Part shown: positions 27,046 through 36,532 of the stretch, piece by piece
Numbering within the stretch: position 1 is the stretch's first letter
Layout: each line of letters opens with the position of its first letter
Assembly (NCBI GenBank): GCA_963678555.2
Contig: CAXXJA010000002.1
Location: forward strand, 1,240,001-1,304,000
Direction of reading: 5' to 3'
Source: SABI01 sp963678555
GTDB lineage: Bacteria; Spirochaetota; Spirochaetia; Sphaerochaetales; Sphaerochaetaceae
DNA: 64,000 nt
Position numbers and translations under genes: made by a program
Notes under the pieces: model-generated
What the model was told of the DNA's origin: nothing
What the model saw: the letters and a program-made list of their open reading frames with translations, nothing else
Database searches by the model: none

Positions 27046-29451
27046 ATGCTGAAGATGGGTTACAAATTGTTTACCTTAGGTCTGGTGTTGTTTTTGGCCG
27101 GACTGTTGGGGTGTGACGGTGGAGACAACCACACCAGGGACAGCGGAGGCGATTCTAACCTGTCCACTGTCACAGGGGGAGTGGCGGTCGACCCTTACAT
27201 CATCGGCGCCCTCTTTTTTGAGGACAAAAACAATAACGGTATTCAGGATGAGGGGGAGCAACTCTCCACGGTCACTGATGAAAACGGGTCTTTCAGTTTT
27301 GCCGAGCCGATCACTATTGGCAGTACGCTGGTGATGAAAGATACCGGTACCCATCAGGGGCTGCCCTTCACCCTGATCCTGAAACGCCAGATCAACGCCG
27401 AGGATGCTGGCCAGGTGGTTGTTTCACCGCTGACGACTTTATTGGCCTCTGGACTGAGTTCGGCTGAACTGTTGACTTTGCTGAGTGATGCCGGGTTGCC
27501 CTGGGTCGCCCAATTGCAGCAGGCTGATCTGTCCAGCAATCCGTTGGCGGCCATAACCGGCCTTTCCGCCGACCAGCTGACCGATGACGACCTGGCTCTG
27601 CTCCGCACCACTTTCGTCGCTTATTCCGTCATGGAATTCATTCATCGTTTTCCCCACCGGGAACTAACCGCGGAACGGGTTGCCGACACTCTGGGCTCCG
27701 AAGCTTTTTCCCAATTACTTTTTGAAACCGTCGAACTGCTCTGCAGCCGAAGCATGCTCGAGGACGCGGACCTGGACCTGGCCGGGCATGCCGCCGGAAT
27801 GCCGGCAATGACCATGGATGATCTGGCGGCAACCATTCCCGCTATTCTCTATTGGTGGACCGGGCAATTCTATGAGGATCTGATCAATAATCGCTATGAT
27901 TTTCCGGTTATCGACGACGTTTCCGAGCAACTACGCGGTTTTGTTCTGGACTTGGCCCCTTATAATTATGCCTTGCACCGGTTGGACAATCCGGCCGTGA
28001 CTCCTGCCGATTTTCTGGCAGCCGATCTGCTTCCCCTGTCCGTCGATTCCTACGTGATGCTGGCCAATGACGGCAGTCAGGGCGTTCGCCTGGTCAGCAA
28101 TGAAATTTCCCTGTCGGAAGAAACCTTCCAGGATCGCTCTTATGTTTTCGGTGACGCCGTGCTGCACTTCTCCGCAGCGGGTGACTGGGCGGCCATATCC
28201 GCTGAAAATGGTATCTCCGATCTGCAGCAGGGAACCTGGTCCCGGACAGGCAATGACGTTCAGCTGGTCGATAATACCGACAGTTCTGCCTATACTCTGA
28301 CCCTGGTCGGCGAGTGGCCCGAGTATCTGCGATTCATAACGACTGATCCGGTTTTTGGGGATGAGCGAGCCGCGGTTGTTAATGTTCCGCTGGCAAAAAT
28401 CCGTCAGTTTGAGAGTACCGATCTAGCGGGGCAGACTCTTTTGATTGATGACGATGATTGTTCGTGGTTGGACTCTTTTTGCGGCGGGCGGGTCGTCTTT
28501 GGTGCTTACGATGCCAACACAGGCTCTGGAACTGCGACCCTGTATATCTTTGACGCTGAAAACACCGCTCCGGTTGCGGCCGACTGGCGCTTTGCCGATG
28601 ATGATGCCGTTGTTATCGAGACGGCGGATGAAACCAGTGAACTGTATTTTTACGGGGATGACGGCAATGTTGTGGTGGTAACTTCCCAGGGCGATACCGC
28701 CAATGACGTTGCGGCCGAAAGAATATTTCCGCCAGACAGGCCTGATACGATCGGCAGCGGGGTCTTCTCCGTATCATCAACTGTTGGCGAAGAACTGACC
28801 CTGTACGCCAATAATCAATACCTTTGGAGTGATGGTTCCGAAGAAGAGAATGGAACCTGGGGCTATGACAGCGCAACTGGCGAATTGACCCTGTCGAGCG
28901 GTGGATCAGTCCGTGTCCGTATATGGTTCTATGATGTCTCCGGGCCATCAGCAACCGAATTTCCCTTTTATTACGAAGATTACGCCGGAGGAGCTGCTGT
29001 AGAATCGGGTTTCGACAAATTGATTTATAAAGAAGCAGCGCCGCTTCAGTCCGCAAACCTGGCCTTGCATAAGTCGGTCAGCGCCCTGACCAATATCCAG
29101 CAGGGACTTCCTGAAAATGTGACTGATGGCGATGTCAATACCTGGTGGTACAGCTATCAGGGCGTAAACAATGTCTGTCAGTTTGTTGTTGATCTGGGGG
29201 CGGAATACAGCATCGGTGAGGTTGTCCTGGGGGTTCTGCAGACCGAAGAGATGACCCTCGAATCCTCCCTCAATAGAACGGATTGGACATTGCAACACCA
29301 GCAAAGCGGACTTTGGCTGACCTTGACCAGTCCCGACCTGCTTTTCTCAGTGCCGTTTTCGGCTCGCTATTTGCGCTATACTGGGAGCAACGCACAAACG
29401 GCCTGGATCGGGATGAAAGAAATGGAGGTGTATGCACCAACGTCGCGCTGA
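27046..29451 (+). CDS. large lipoprotein with C-terminal F5/8 type C-like domain
   Basis: An 801-aa surface or periplasmic protein. The start is at MLKMGYKLF after AAAGGAGATC; a GTG 18 bp earlier lies over that site. The signal peptide ends in a lipobox LAGLLGC near residue 24. Next comes an SdrD-B-like segment with calcium-site residues (DKNNNGIQDEGE, about residue 64), then an acidic middle part of unknown fold. The C-terminus (about 655-798) looks like a discoidin/F5-8C sugar-binding domain: ALHKSVSA, NVTDGDVNTWWYS, SARYLRYTG. It is divergent from the membrane LuxR regulator, which may control it. Its last 180 bp are duplicated downstream at 30964. Confidence 0.82.
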   Translation: MLKMGYKLFTLGLVLFLAGLLGCDGGDNHTRDSGGDSNLSTVTGGVAVDPYIIGALFFEDKNNNGIQDEGEQLSTVTDENGSFSFAEPITIGSTLVMKDTGTHQGLPFTLILKRQINAEDAGQVVVSPLTTLLASGLSSAELLTLLSDAGLPWVAQLQQADLSSNPLAAITGLSADQLTDDDLALLRTTFVAYSVMEFIHRFPHRELTAERVADTLGSEAFSQLLFETVELLCSRSMLEDADLDLAGHAAGMPAMTMDDLAATIPAILYWWTGQFYEDLINNRYDFPVIDDVSEQLRGFVLDLAPYNYALHRLDNPAVTPADFLAADLLPLSVDSYVMLANDGSQGVRLVSNEISLSEETFQDRSYVFGDAVLHFSAAGDWAAISAENGISDLQQGTWSRTGNDVQLVDNTDSSAYTLTLVGEWPEYLRFITTDPVFGDERAAVVNVPLAKIRQFESTDLAGQTLLIDDDDCSWLDSFCGGRVVFGAYDANTGSGTATLYIFDAENTAPVAADWRFADDDAVVIETADETSELYFYGDDGNVVVVTSQGDTANDVAAERIFPPDRPDTIGSGVFSVSSTVGEELTLYANNQYLWSDGSEEENGTWGYDSATGELTLSSGGSVRVRIWFYDVSGPSATEFPFYYEDYAGGAAVESGFDKLIYKEAAPLQSANLALHKSVSALTNIQQGLPENVTDGDVNTWWYSYQGVNNVCQFVVDLGAEYSIGEVVLGVLQTEEMTLESSLNRTDWTLQHQQSGLWLTLTSPDLLFSVPFSARYLRYTGSNAQTAWIGMKEMEVYAPTSR

Positions 29452-29486
29452 ACTAAAACGGACCCGGCAAAAGTCGGCAGGACTTT
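29270..29486 (+). repeat. 217-bp direct repeat, left copy (lipoprotein gene tail)
   Basis: Covers the last 180 bp of the lipoprotein gene and 35 bp after it. It matches 30964-31180 over the same length with scattered substitutions. The two copies bracket an AT-rich 1.5-kb segment with one unrelated gene. Confidence 0.85.
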
Positions 29487-29711
29487 GATGCAATTTTTCC
29501 AAAAAAGTACGGTGGCAGGTGAATTCAATTTACAAGTGCACCACTTCGGGCCTCATCAAAAACTGCCTGGGGTGTAAGATGCGTCTGGGACATGGTGGAT
29601 TCCTTTCTGAAGTATTGGTTGCTCGCACTTCCAACACGACCAGTAACTCCATCATGTCCTGCTTTTTTGCCCGCCGCGCGGGAGGCGCACTTACGAGTAG
29701 AATCTACCGTA

Positions 29712-30869
29712 TCAGGGAGTCCCGTTGTCTGCCATGTGAGTCTTTATTGCCGATATATATTGATTGGTCAACTCTTGCGTCTCATTGAAAGCCAAGTCCA
29801 AGGCGGGGTGGTTTTGTTGAGGTTTTGACTGAAGGCTCGCCCCTCTGTCTTTCTCAATAAATATCCGGTTAAATTCATTAATTTGATCTGTGAAATGGTT
29901 AAACATATCAGAAATATTCTCTGAACTTTCCCCTTTAATGGATTCAGAATTCCGGATTAACATTTGGAAAGAATCCTCTACTCCAAATAAGCCATTTTTT
30001 GAATGTAAAATGTTCTGCTGTAACTCTTTATTGATCTCAAGTCCTTCTTTCAGAGCTTGAATTTCTTCCCTTATAGTACTCTCAAATTTTGGGAAGTTTT
30101 GAATTTTTCTCTCTTGTTGGTCAATGTAATCACTCGTTTTTTGAGACTGAGATGAACGAATATCGGAGAGTAGAATGCTATATTCTTCTTTTAATCCATC
30201 GCTCATTGGCAGCTTTAAAATGGCTTGTGCAGCCACCTCGTAGTCGTAATTAGTTCTGAACAGAGCATAGCTTGAATTGAGAAAGTTCTTAGAAGCTTCT
30301 ACGGCCACATCCATTGTTCCTGTTATGGTAGCAAGATCTTGCTTGGAAAGTTCTTTAGATGCTTTTACTTTTAACTGTTCTAGATTTCTAGTTAAATAAT
30401 CAGTTTCATGGATATCTTTTGATCTTGAAAGCTCATGGAAATTCCAAGTTCCAATTTTTGTTATACCAGAGTACATGACAGTTATCTCTTGTGTCGTCCC
30501 CTCTGGGAGACCACAGAACAGTGGATCTCCTGCTAATTCTTCCCGCACAGCATCCCACGATTCAATAGCAAAGGTAGGTGGGTTTCTAAGATTTTTGAGA
30601 AACTCATCGTTAAACATTCCATCATCAGATTGTTCAAGTGTGTCAACGAATTGATTTCGTTCTTCGTCTGAAAGCGTATGAGCATATATCTGAAGATTTA
30701 GCATGAATTGAGATTTAGATGAAAAGTTAACTGTATCATCCTTACTCTCTGTTGCTTTTTTATCAATGCGATCAAAAGAATCAGTGTTGAGTTTTACGCT
30801 AGTAGATGCTGAGCCTTCAGTTTTGGTAACAAAAGGATTAGTCGCTTCGTTGGTGTTGATTGTGTTCAT
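29712..30869 (-). CDS. unknown AT-rich gene within a duplicated flank
   Basis: A 385-aa hydrophilic protein without signal peptide or membrane helix. It is largely helical with long coiled-coil-prone stretches (EQLKVKASKELSKQDL; EIQALKEGLEINKELQQ). The disordered N-terminus leads to KDDTVNFSSKSQ, a pattern reminiscent of the DxVxLS segment of some secreted or flagellum-associated proteins, but this is weak. A/T-rich codons contrast with both neighbours, suggesting transfer. The ATG is preceded by GGAGGACTA. No family was recognised. It lies alone between the two copies of the 217-bp repeat. Confidence 0.65.
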   Translation of the reverse strand: MNTINTNEATNPFVTKTEGSASTSVKLNTDSFDRIDKKATESKDDTVNFSSKSQFMLNLQIYAHTLSDEERNQFVDTLEQSDDGMFNDEFLKNLRNPPTFAIESWDAVREELAGDPLFCGLPEGTTQEITVMYSGITKIGTWNFHELSRSKDIHETDYLTRNLEQLKVKASKELSKQDLATITGTMDVAVEASKNFLNSSYALFRTNYDYEVAAQAILKLPMSDGLKEEYSILLSDIRSSQSQKTSDYIDQQERKIQNFPKFESTIREEIQALKEGLEINKELQQNILHSKNGLFGVEDSFQMLIRNSESIKGESSENISDMFNHFTDQINEFNRIFIEKDRGASLQSKPQQNHPALDLAFNETQELTNQYISAIKTHMADNGTP

Positions 30870-30963
30870 TTTGATTAGTCCTCCATGGCTATTTTAGTAG
30901 CACAGCTTTACATACCCCAGCTCCCAAACGACAACCAAAAGGTTAAGAGCACAATTATATCGG

Positions 30964-31180
30964 TCAATGGAACGGAGTGGACGTCGCGACACCAGCAGAG
31001 CTGACTTTGGCTGACGACAGCCGGCCCCGACCTGCTTTTCTCAGTGCCGTTTTCGGCTCGCTATTTGCGCTATGCCGGAAGTAACGCACAATCGGCCTGG
31101 ATCGGGATGAAAGAAATGGAGGTGTATGCACCACCGTCGCGCTGAAGTAAAACGGGCTCGGCAAAAGTCGGGAGGACTTT
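30964..31180 (+). pseudogene. second copy of the lipoprotein 3' end (217-bp direct repeat)
   Basis: Encodes the same C-terminal residues as the lipoprotein (SARYLRYAGSNAQSAWIGM) up to the same stop, but carries an in-frame TGA early on and has no start. It is a relic tail of a paralogous or duplicated lipoprotein gene. Confidence 0.75.
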
Positions 31181-31228
31181 ATATGCAGGCAGGCACCGCC
31201 ATGCCGGGATCGGTGCCTGCCTGCGGTC

Positions 31229-31957
31229 TTAGCTCTTGGTTGCGATCGCACTGACCAGACCCTGATCGTTGTTCATTTCGATGGATTTGAAGCCGGCTTC
31301 GGACAGCTGCTCAAGCACCCAATCTGAGGATAACCTGAGCTTGCGGTAAAAGCTTTTGTGGCATGTCCACTGATCATTCTCCTTCTTATAAACCAGGTCA
31401 TGCACCTTAACCGTTTCCGGTTCATATTCGAGAAAGCAGGTCATGATGCTGCTGTTGTCACTTTTGACCGGAATAAAGCGTTCGAGAGCTGACAGTTCAA
31501 CGCTCAGGTCCCGAAATGTGGCTATAAAGCGGCCATGGTTTTCCAATGAGGCGAAAATTTTGCGGAACAGTGCGCAGACCGTTGCTTTGGAATCGAGATG
31601 CAGCAGGGTATCGGTCATGCAGACGATCAGTTCCGCCGCAGTGGTTAGGTGTGCGTCGAACTGAACCAGGTCGTCATTGACGATAGTGATGTTCAGGTCA
31701 TCGGCATGATCTGCTAATAGATTGAGCAGCTTTTGACTATTATCGATGGCTGTGACCGTAAACCCTGTCCGGGCCAGGGGGATGGACTGGAAGCCACAGC
31801 CTGCGCCGAGATCAATCGCGATCCCGGAAGAGACCGGTTTGATGTCATGGCGGGTGAGAAAAGCGCTGTTTTGAGCAAGGGCGTTAGAAAAACCGCCAAA
31901 CATCCAGACGTAGACATCCGCCAGGATCTCATCATAATGTTGTTTGACTGTTGCCAT
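31229..31957 (-). CDS. class I SAM-dependent methyltransferase
   Basis: A 242-aa Rossmann-fold methyltransferase. Motif I is AIDLGAGCGFQSIPLA near residue 48, motif II is VTAIDNSQKLLNLL, and the acidic TIVNDDLVQFD follows. The substrate is not recognisable. It is followed downstream by a small gap and the repeated lipoprotein tail. The OsmC gene precedes it on the same strand by 19 bp, so the two probably form an operon. Confidence 0.85.
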   Translation of the reverse strand: MATVKQHYDEILADVYVWMFGGFSNALAQNSAFLTRHDIKPVSSGIAIDLGAGCGFQSIPLARTGFTVTAIDNSQKLLNLLADHADDLNITIVNDDLVQFDAHLTTAAELIVCMTDTLLHLDSKATVCALFRKIFASLENHGRFIATFRDLSVELSALERFIPVKSDNSSIMTCFLEYEPETVKVHDLVYKKENDQWTCHKSFYRKLRLSSDWVLEQLSEAGFKSIEMNNDQGLVSAIATKS

Positions 31958-31976
31958 TGATCTTCTCCGGTAAAAA

Positions 31977-32360
31977 TTAATCGTCTATCCGGGTAAAGCA
32001 AAGGCCCTGTGACAAGGTGTTGCGAACCGGACAGTTCTCTATTGCGGCCAGCAGGGTCTGCTGTTCCTGTTCCGTTAAAGAGTCGGGGAAGACGACCCGG
32101 TATGCAAAGGTCGGTCGATTCGGTGAACTGCGATCAAGGGAAACCGAAACCCTGACTTGGGAAAGAGGAATTCCGGTCTGTTGGGCTTTCATGCGTAGCG
32201 TCATATTCATGCAGCTGGCCAGGGCCGCTTCCAGCAGTTCGTGCGGGCGAAACCCCTGATTGCTACCACCTTTGTCGCTGGTGGTATCGGCACTACTTTC
32301 TTGTTCACCATTGGTGAAGAAAGTCAGATAATCCTGACTTTGACTCTCTGCCTGAATCAT
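31977..32360 (-). CDS. OsmC family protein
   Basis: A 127-aa OsmC/Ohr-fold protein. The peroxidatic-type Cys lies in LLEAALASCMNMTLRMKAQ near residue 52, and the second Cys in AIENCPVRNTLSQG near residue 110, the usual pair that reduces organic peroxides with a dithiol partner. The length and motif order fit the short OsmC subfamily (YhfA-like) rather than Ohr. It sits immediately upstream of the methyltransferase gene. Confidence 0.88.
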   Translation of the reverse strand: MIQAESQSQDYLTFFTNGEQESSADTTSDKGGSNQGFRPHELLEAALASCMNMTLRMKAQQTGIPLSQVRVSVSLDRSSPNRPTFAYRVVFPDSLTEQEQQTLLAAIENCPVRNTLSQGLCFTRIDD

Positions 32361-32845
32361 AAAAATGCCTCTAACCCTGACACAAAATTATTGCAAAAAC
32401 GGAAGCGGTGACAATGGTGAAGATATTTGGAAGGCGTGGCAAAAGGCAGGTTCTTCTTCTAGCCTGATACACCCCAATGAGTCTATTCATGCATGTTTAT
32501 TTTGGTTGAAGATAAATGCCAGCGCTATACTAACCTGTGTTCAATGAATTGCAAACGGATTTCTCAGTTAGGTTGGTGGTTATGTTCTCCTTTTTTCCAT
32601 TTTTGCAAACACATCTCCTGCAGTTTTTTCTCATCTGCAGCATCGCTTTTGCCGCTGCGGACATGGGGGGATCTTCGGGTTCATGCCTGGTTGATGGAGG
32701 GGATTGTGCCCGTCGGTGCTATGACCTTTCTCTGGCAAGCTTTTCACTGACAGATCCCGGTTGTTTGACAGGGGTGCTGCGAACATTGAATAATAATTTT
32801 CCGGCATAACCGATTTTTTTACATCCAGCCCGAAAGCCGCATTTC
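32361..32845. other. intergenic region, no confident gene
   Basis: About 485 bp between divergent genes. A 90-codon frame (32537-32809) begins with a hydrophobic signal-like stretch and has several Cys, but no ribosome site and no recognisable family, so I do not call it. Promoters of the OsmC and helicase genes must lie here. Confidence 0.4.
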
Positions 32846-35800
32846 ATGACACAGCAAAAACCCATCGTTGCCGATTTCCATATTCACTCCCATTACTCCC
32901 GCGCGACCAGCAAACAATTGACCCCGGAATATCTGGACTACTGGGCCCGTATCAAAGGGATTCATGTGGTCGGCACCGGCGACCTGACTCATCCAGGCTG
33001 GCTGGCCGAGTTGAAAGAAAAACTGGAGCCGGCCGAGGCGGGACTGTTTCGGCTCAAACCCGCTTATCGGGGTGTGCCCGAGGAACAGGAATGCCCGGCG
33101 CCTGCGGGTGAAGTACGTTTTCTGCTCAGCGGAGAGATCAGCAACATCTATAAAAAAGACGGTCAGGTCCGCAAGGTCCACAACCTGGTCTGTGCCCCTG
33201 ATTTTGCCAGTGCTGAGACTATTCAGGACAAACTGGAGCGGATTGGCAATATTACCGCGGACGGCCGCCCCATTCTCGGCCTCGATTCAAAGGATCTGTT
33301 TGATTTGTGTCTGAACAGCTCTGAACAGATCATGTTCATTCCGGCGCATATCTGGACGCCGTGGTTTTCAGTATTGGGGGCAAAATCGGGGTTTGACAGC
33401 TTGCGCGCCTGTTTTGGTGAGCTGACCCCGCTGTTGGCCGGAGTGGAAATGGGCCTGTCCACCGACCCGGCCATCAACTGGATGTGTTCTTTTCTGGATG
33501 ATTTCACCCTGCTGGCCAATTCCGATGCCCATTCGCCGGAAAAACTGGGCCGCAACGCCAACCTGCTGGCCACCGAATTGAACTACGCGGCCATCCGTGA
33601 CGCCGTTGTCGGTGGTGGCGAGGAATTTCTTGGTACCATCTCCTTTTTCCCTCAAGAAGGGAAATATCATTTTGACGGACACCGTAAGTGCGGGGTCTGC
33701 CTCGATCCGGTCGCCACCTTGCGCAATAACGGGATTTGCCCGCACTGCGGCAAACCGGTCACCGTCGGCGTGGCCAATCGGGTGGTGCAACTGTCCGACC
33801 GGACCGATATCCTGCAGCGCCCCAACCGGAAACCCTTTCATTCGCTGATTCCCCTCAAAGAAATTTTCGGGGAATGGCTGGGGGTAGGGGTGAACAGCAA
33901 AAAGGTCAGCCAGGCCTATCAAGACGCTATCCGCAGCTGGGGAACGGAACTTTCCATTCTTATGGATCTGCCTGTGGATGTCGTTGAACGCGAAGGGGAT
34001 GCGCTGTTGGCTGAAGCGTTGCGGCGGATGCGGGCCGGAGAGATCCTGATTCAGGAAGGATATGACGGTGAGTATGGCAGTATCCGGGTTTTTGCTGCCG
34101 GTGAAAAAGAGCGGTTTTCAGCCCAAAACAGCCTGTTCATGGCGTCTGCCGACGGCTCTGCAAACCGCAAGCGTGCCCTGCTGACCTTTGACCTGAATGA
34201 GTACCGGCAGCTGGTTGAACAGCTGAACAAACGGAATGAAACTGCTGCCACGCAGTCGGCAGCTTCCGGCGCCAGACCGACAGCGGATTTTGTCTTTAAT
34301 GCCGAACAGCAGGCGGCGGTGGCGCACGGGAAGGGTCCGGCCCTGATTCTGGCCGGTCCCGGGACCGGCAAAACCCGGGTGCTGGTCAACCGCATCCAGC
34401 GGCTGATTGACAGCGGCACCGCTCCGGCAGAGAGCCTTTTAGCCATTACCTTTACGAATAAGGCGGCGCAAGAGATGCGGGAACGTCTCAACCTGTTGCT
34501 GGGAACTGCTGCTCAAGCAATCACAGTCGCCACTTTCCATGCTTTTGGGTTGCAGGTCCTGCGTGACCAGCTTGTCAAAACCGGCCGCAGAGCGGATTTT
34601 TCTCTGCTTGATGAGGAGGAAAAGGAGTTCATCGCCCGGCATTTTCTGGGGTGGGACAAAGGCCTGCTCAAAGAGCGGCTGGCCTTGATCAGCCAGGTCA
34701 AACAATTGCAGCTGGATCAGCCCGCCGCTCAGGATAAACCCTGGTTCAAGGCCTGGCAGGAGATCTTATGCAAACAGAACCTGTTCGATCTCGACGACCT
34801 GCTCTATCAGCCTTTGCAGTTGTTTGCCGCTGAGCCGGAACTCCTTGACCAATATCGTGGGCGTTTCCCATGGTTGCTGGTGGATGAATACCAGGACGTG
34901 AATCCTGTCCAGTATGCTTTGATCCGTCAGCTGGCACCGAGCGCAGATTCCAACCTGTTTGCCATTGGTGATCCCAATCAGGCGATTTATGGGTTTCGCG
35001 GGGCCGATATTCGTTACATTCAGCAGTTTTCCACGGATTACCCGCAGGCCGCGGTTTATCAGCTGAGTCAAAGCTACCGCTGCCCAGAGCCGGTGATCAG
35101 GGCCTCCGGACATATTCTGCGCAAACCGGGGGATGCCACGGATGTGGGCTTTTTGTCCGGAGTGCCTTCGCAGGTCAAAATCAATATCGATCATCATCGC
35201 AGTGACAAGAGCGAGGCGGAATTCGTGGCCCGCACCATCGAACAATTGCTGGGCGGCATGAGCTTTTTTTCCATTGATTCTGCAGTGACCAGTGGTCATG
35301 CGCAGGGGGAAATCGGCGGCCTGGCGGAGATTGCGATCCTCTGCCGGCTGGGCCGACAGATGGAGGTGCTGGAGAAAGCGCTGCAGGATCACCATATCCC
35401 CTACCGCGTGGTCGGCGAAGCGCCGTTTTTCCGTTGTGAACCGGTCAAGTCGATTTTGCAGCAATGTCAGGCGGTCCGCCAGCCAGATAATCCATTTCTA
35501 CGCCAGCAGGTTGTGGAACGTTTCACGCTCAGCGAACAACAACTGCAGCAGTGGGGCAAGTTGACCGACTCGCGTGATCTCGTCACCGCTGTGGTCTCGG
35601 CCCGTGCGGATGGGACCGTCCTGTTGGAAGACCCTGCTATTCGCCGCCTGCTGGAATTGTGCAACGAATACCCGCAACCGCAACGGCTGCTTGATTACCT
35701 GGCGCTGGGTATGGTTGCCGATGATTACAGCTCCAAGAGCGAGGGTGTGGCGCTGATGACCCTGCACGCTTCAAAGGGGCTGGAGTTTGATGCCGTGTTC

Positions 35801-36076
35801 ATTCCCGGTTGCGAACAGGGATTGCTCCCCTATGCACTGTTTGAAACGCAGCGGGCTGATGTTGCCGAGGAGCAACGGCTGCTCTATGTCGGAATGACCC
35901 GGGCCAAAAAACGCCTCTTCCTGTCCCACGCTGAGACTCGCTTTCTGCTTGGAAAAGAGTACCAGCTGCCGCGCAGCCCGTTTCTGGACCGGATTGAGTT
36001 GGAGTTATTGGCGCAAACCCGCCAGGAAAGCAAACGGAAGCAGCAGCCCGCAGCCGAACAGTTGTCGCTGCTCTGA
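32846..36076 (+). CDS. Endonuclease Q (PHP)-UvrD helicase fusion
   Basis: A 1076-aa fusion. Residues 1-about 430 match Endonuclease Q: the PHP metal motifs ADFHIHSHYSRAT, GTGDLTHPGW, SGEISNIYKK, FIPAHIWTPW and NSDAHSPEKLGRNAN, and a zinc ribbon CGVC...CPHC (near residues 281-300). Residues about 480-1060 are a superfamily 1A helicase: Q-motif FNAEQQAAVAHG, Walker A GPGTGKTRVL, motif II VDEYQDVNPVQ, motif III GDPNQAIYGFRGAD, motif V MTLHASKGLEFD and motif VI LYVGMTRAKK. EndoQ nicks DNA 5' of deaminated bases, and UvrD-type helicases unwind from nicks, so the fusion suggests coupled repair of deaminated DNA. It stands alone on the plus strand. Confidence 0.93.
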   Translation: MTQQKPIVADFHIHSHYSRATSKQLTPEYLDYWARIKGIHVVGTGDLTHPGWLAELKEKLEPAEAGLFRLKPAYRGVPEEQECPAPAGEVRFLLSGEISNIYKKDGQVRKVHNLVCAPDFASAETIQDKLERIGNITADGRPILGLDSKDLFDLCLNSSEQIMFIPAHIWTPWFSVLGAKSGFDSLRACFGELTPLLAGVEMGLSTDPAINWMCSFLDDFTLLANSDAHSPEKLGRNANLLATELNYAAIRDAVVGGGEEFLGTISFFPQEGKYHFDGHRKCGVCLDPVATLRNNGICPHCGKPVTVGVANRVVQLSDRTDILQRPNRKPFHSLIPLKEIFGEWLGVGVNSKKVSQAYQDAIRSWGTELSILMDLPVDVVEREGDALLAEALRRMRAGEILIQEGYDGEYGSIRVFAAGEKERFSAQNSLFMASADGSANRKRALLTFDLNEYRQLVEQLNKRNETAATQSAASGARPTADFVFNAEQQAAVAHGKGPALILAGPGTGKTRVLVNRIQRLIDSGTAPAESLLAITFTNKAAQEMRERLNLLLGTAAQAITVATFHAFGLQVLRDQLVKTGRRADFSLLDEEEKEFIARHFLGWDKGLLKERLALISQVKQLQLDQPAAQDKPWFKAWQEILCKQNLFDLDDLLYQPLQLFAAEPELLDQYRGRFPWLLVDEYQDVNPVQYALIRQLAPSADSNLFAIGDPNQAIYGFRGADIRYIQQFSTDYPQAAVYQLSQSYRCPEPVIRASGHILRKPGDATDVGFLSGVPSQVKINIDHHRSDKSEAEFVARTIEQLLGGMSFFSIDSAVTSGHAQGEIGGLAEIAILCRLGRQMEVLEKALQDHHIPYRVVGEAPFFRCEPVKSILQQCQAVRQPDNPFLRQQVVERFTLSEQQLQQWGKLTDSRDLVTAVVSARADGTVLLEDPAIRRLLELCNEYPQPQRLLDYLALGMVADDYSSKSEGVALMTLHASKGLEFDAVFIPGCEQGLLPYALFETQRADVAEEQRLLYVGMTRAKKRLFLSHAETRFLLGKEYQLPRSPFLDRIELELLAQTRQESKRKQQPAAEQLSLL

Positions 36077-36138
36077 TAAAAGGTTGGCAATAAAAAGCGG
36101 GTTCCCAGGGGGGACGAAAGCCCTCAAAACAGACCCAT

Positions 36139-36378
36139 TCAGTCGGCGATGCGGATGCTCGCCCACTCGGTTCGCGGGATATACATGTACTTCACCTTTT
36201 CACAGCCATCGCATTTGACCGGAACCTGAATCAGACCGGGATCATAGGGGACCGGTTTAGCCGGGGCGTTGTCGATGAGCAACTCACGGCCGCATTGATC
36301 GCAGGCCAGTCCGGTTTTTCTCCGCTCCTGCTTGCGTTTTTCGAGGACAGCGTCGTTGTGTTGGGAGAGGGTTTTCAT
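36139..36378 (-). CDS. small zinc-ribbon protein
   Basis: A 79-aa protein with two CxxC pairs, CDQCG near residue 26 and CDGCEK near residue 56, typical of a one-zinc ribbon. The N-terminus is a basic helix (LEKRKQERRK). No family was recognised. Such proteins often bind nucleic acid or another protein. It is convergent with the EndoQ-UvrD gene, whose stop lies 62 bp away. The ATG follows AAGGAGCCCCC. Confidence 0.65.
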   Translation of the reverse strand: MKTLSQHNDAVLEKRKQERRKTGLACDQCGRELLIDNAPAKPVPYDPGLIQVPVKCDGCEKVKYMYIPRTEWASIRIAD

Positions 36379-36439
36379 GGGGGCTCCTTGTTATTCTGCA
36401 GATGAGAGGACATTATACACAACTTGTCTGCAGTGGAGG

Positions 36440-36490
36440 AGGAGGGGTGTTTCACCCCCATCCCGGCCTTCCCCCATCAAAGGGGGAAAG
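36440..36490. repeat. GC-rich imperfect palindrome repeat
   Basis: GGAGGAGGGGTG / CACCCCCATCCCGGCC followed by CTTCCCCCATCAAAGGGGGA. Same family as 4141-4241, and again it lies next to the three-hairpin repeat. Confidence 0.65.
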
Positions 36491-36532
36491 AGATATCTTC
36501 TTTCGCCAGTAGGCAGGCTTAGTAACCGAGCA

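Noticed and set aside
29525..29593. 22-codon minus-strand frame with a good ribosome site (MSQTHLTPQAVFDEARSG)
   Set aside because: Too short to support as a gene. It may be the start of a lost gene at the insertion edge.
32537..32809. 90-codon frame with signal-like start and several Cys
   Set aside because: No ribosome site, no family, and composition not distinct from the surrounding non-coding DNA.
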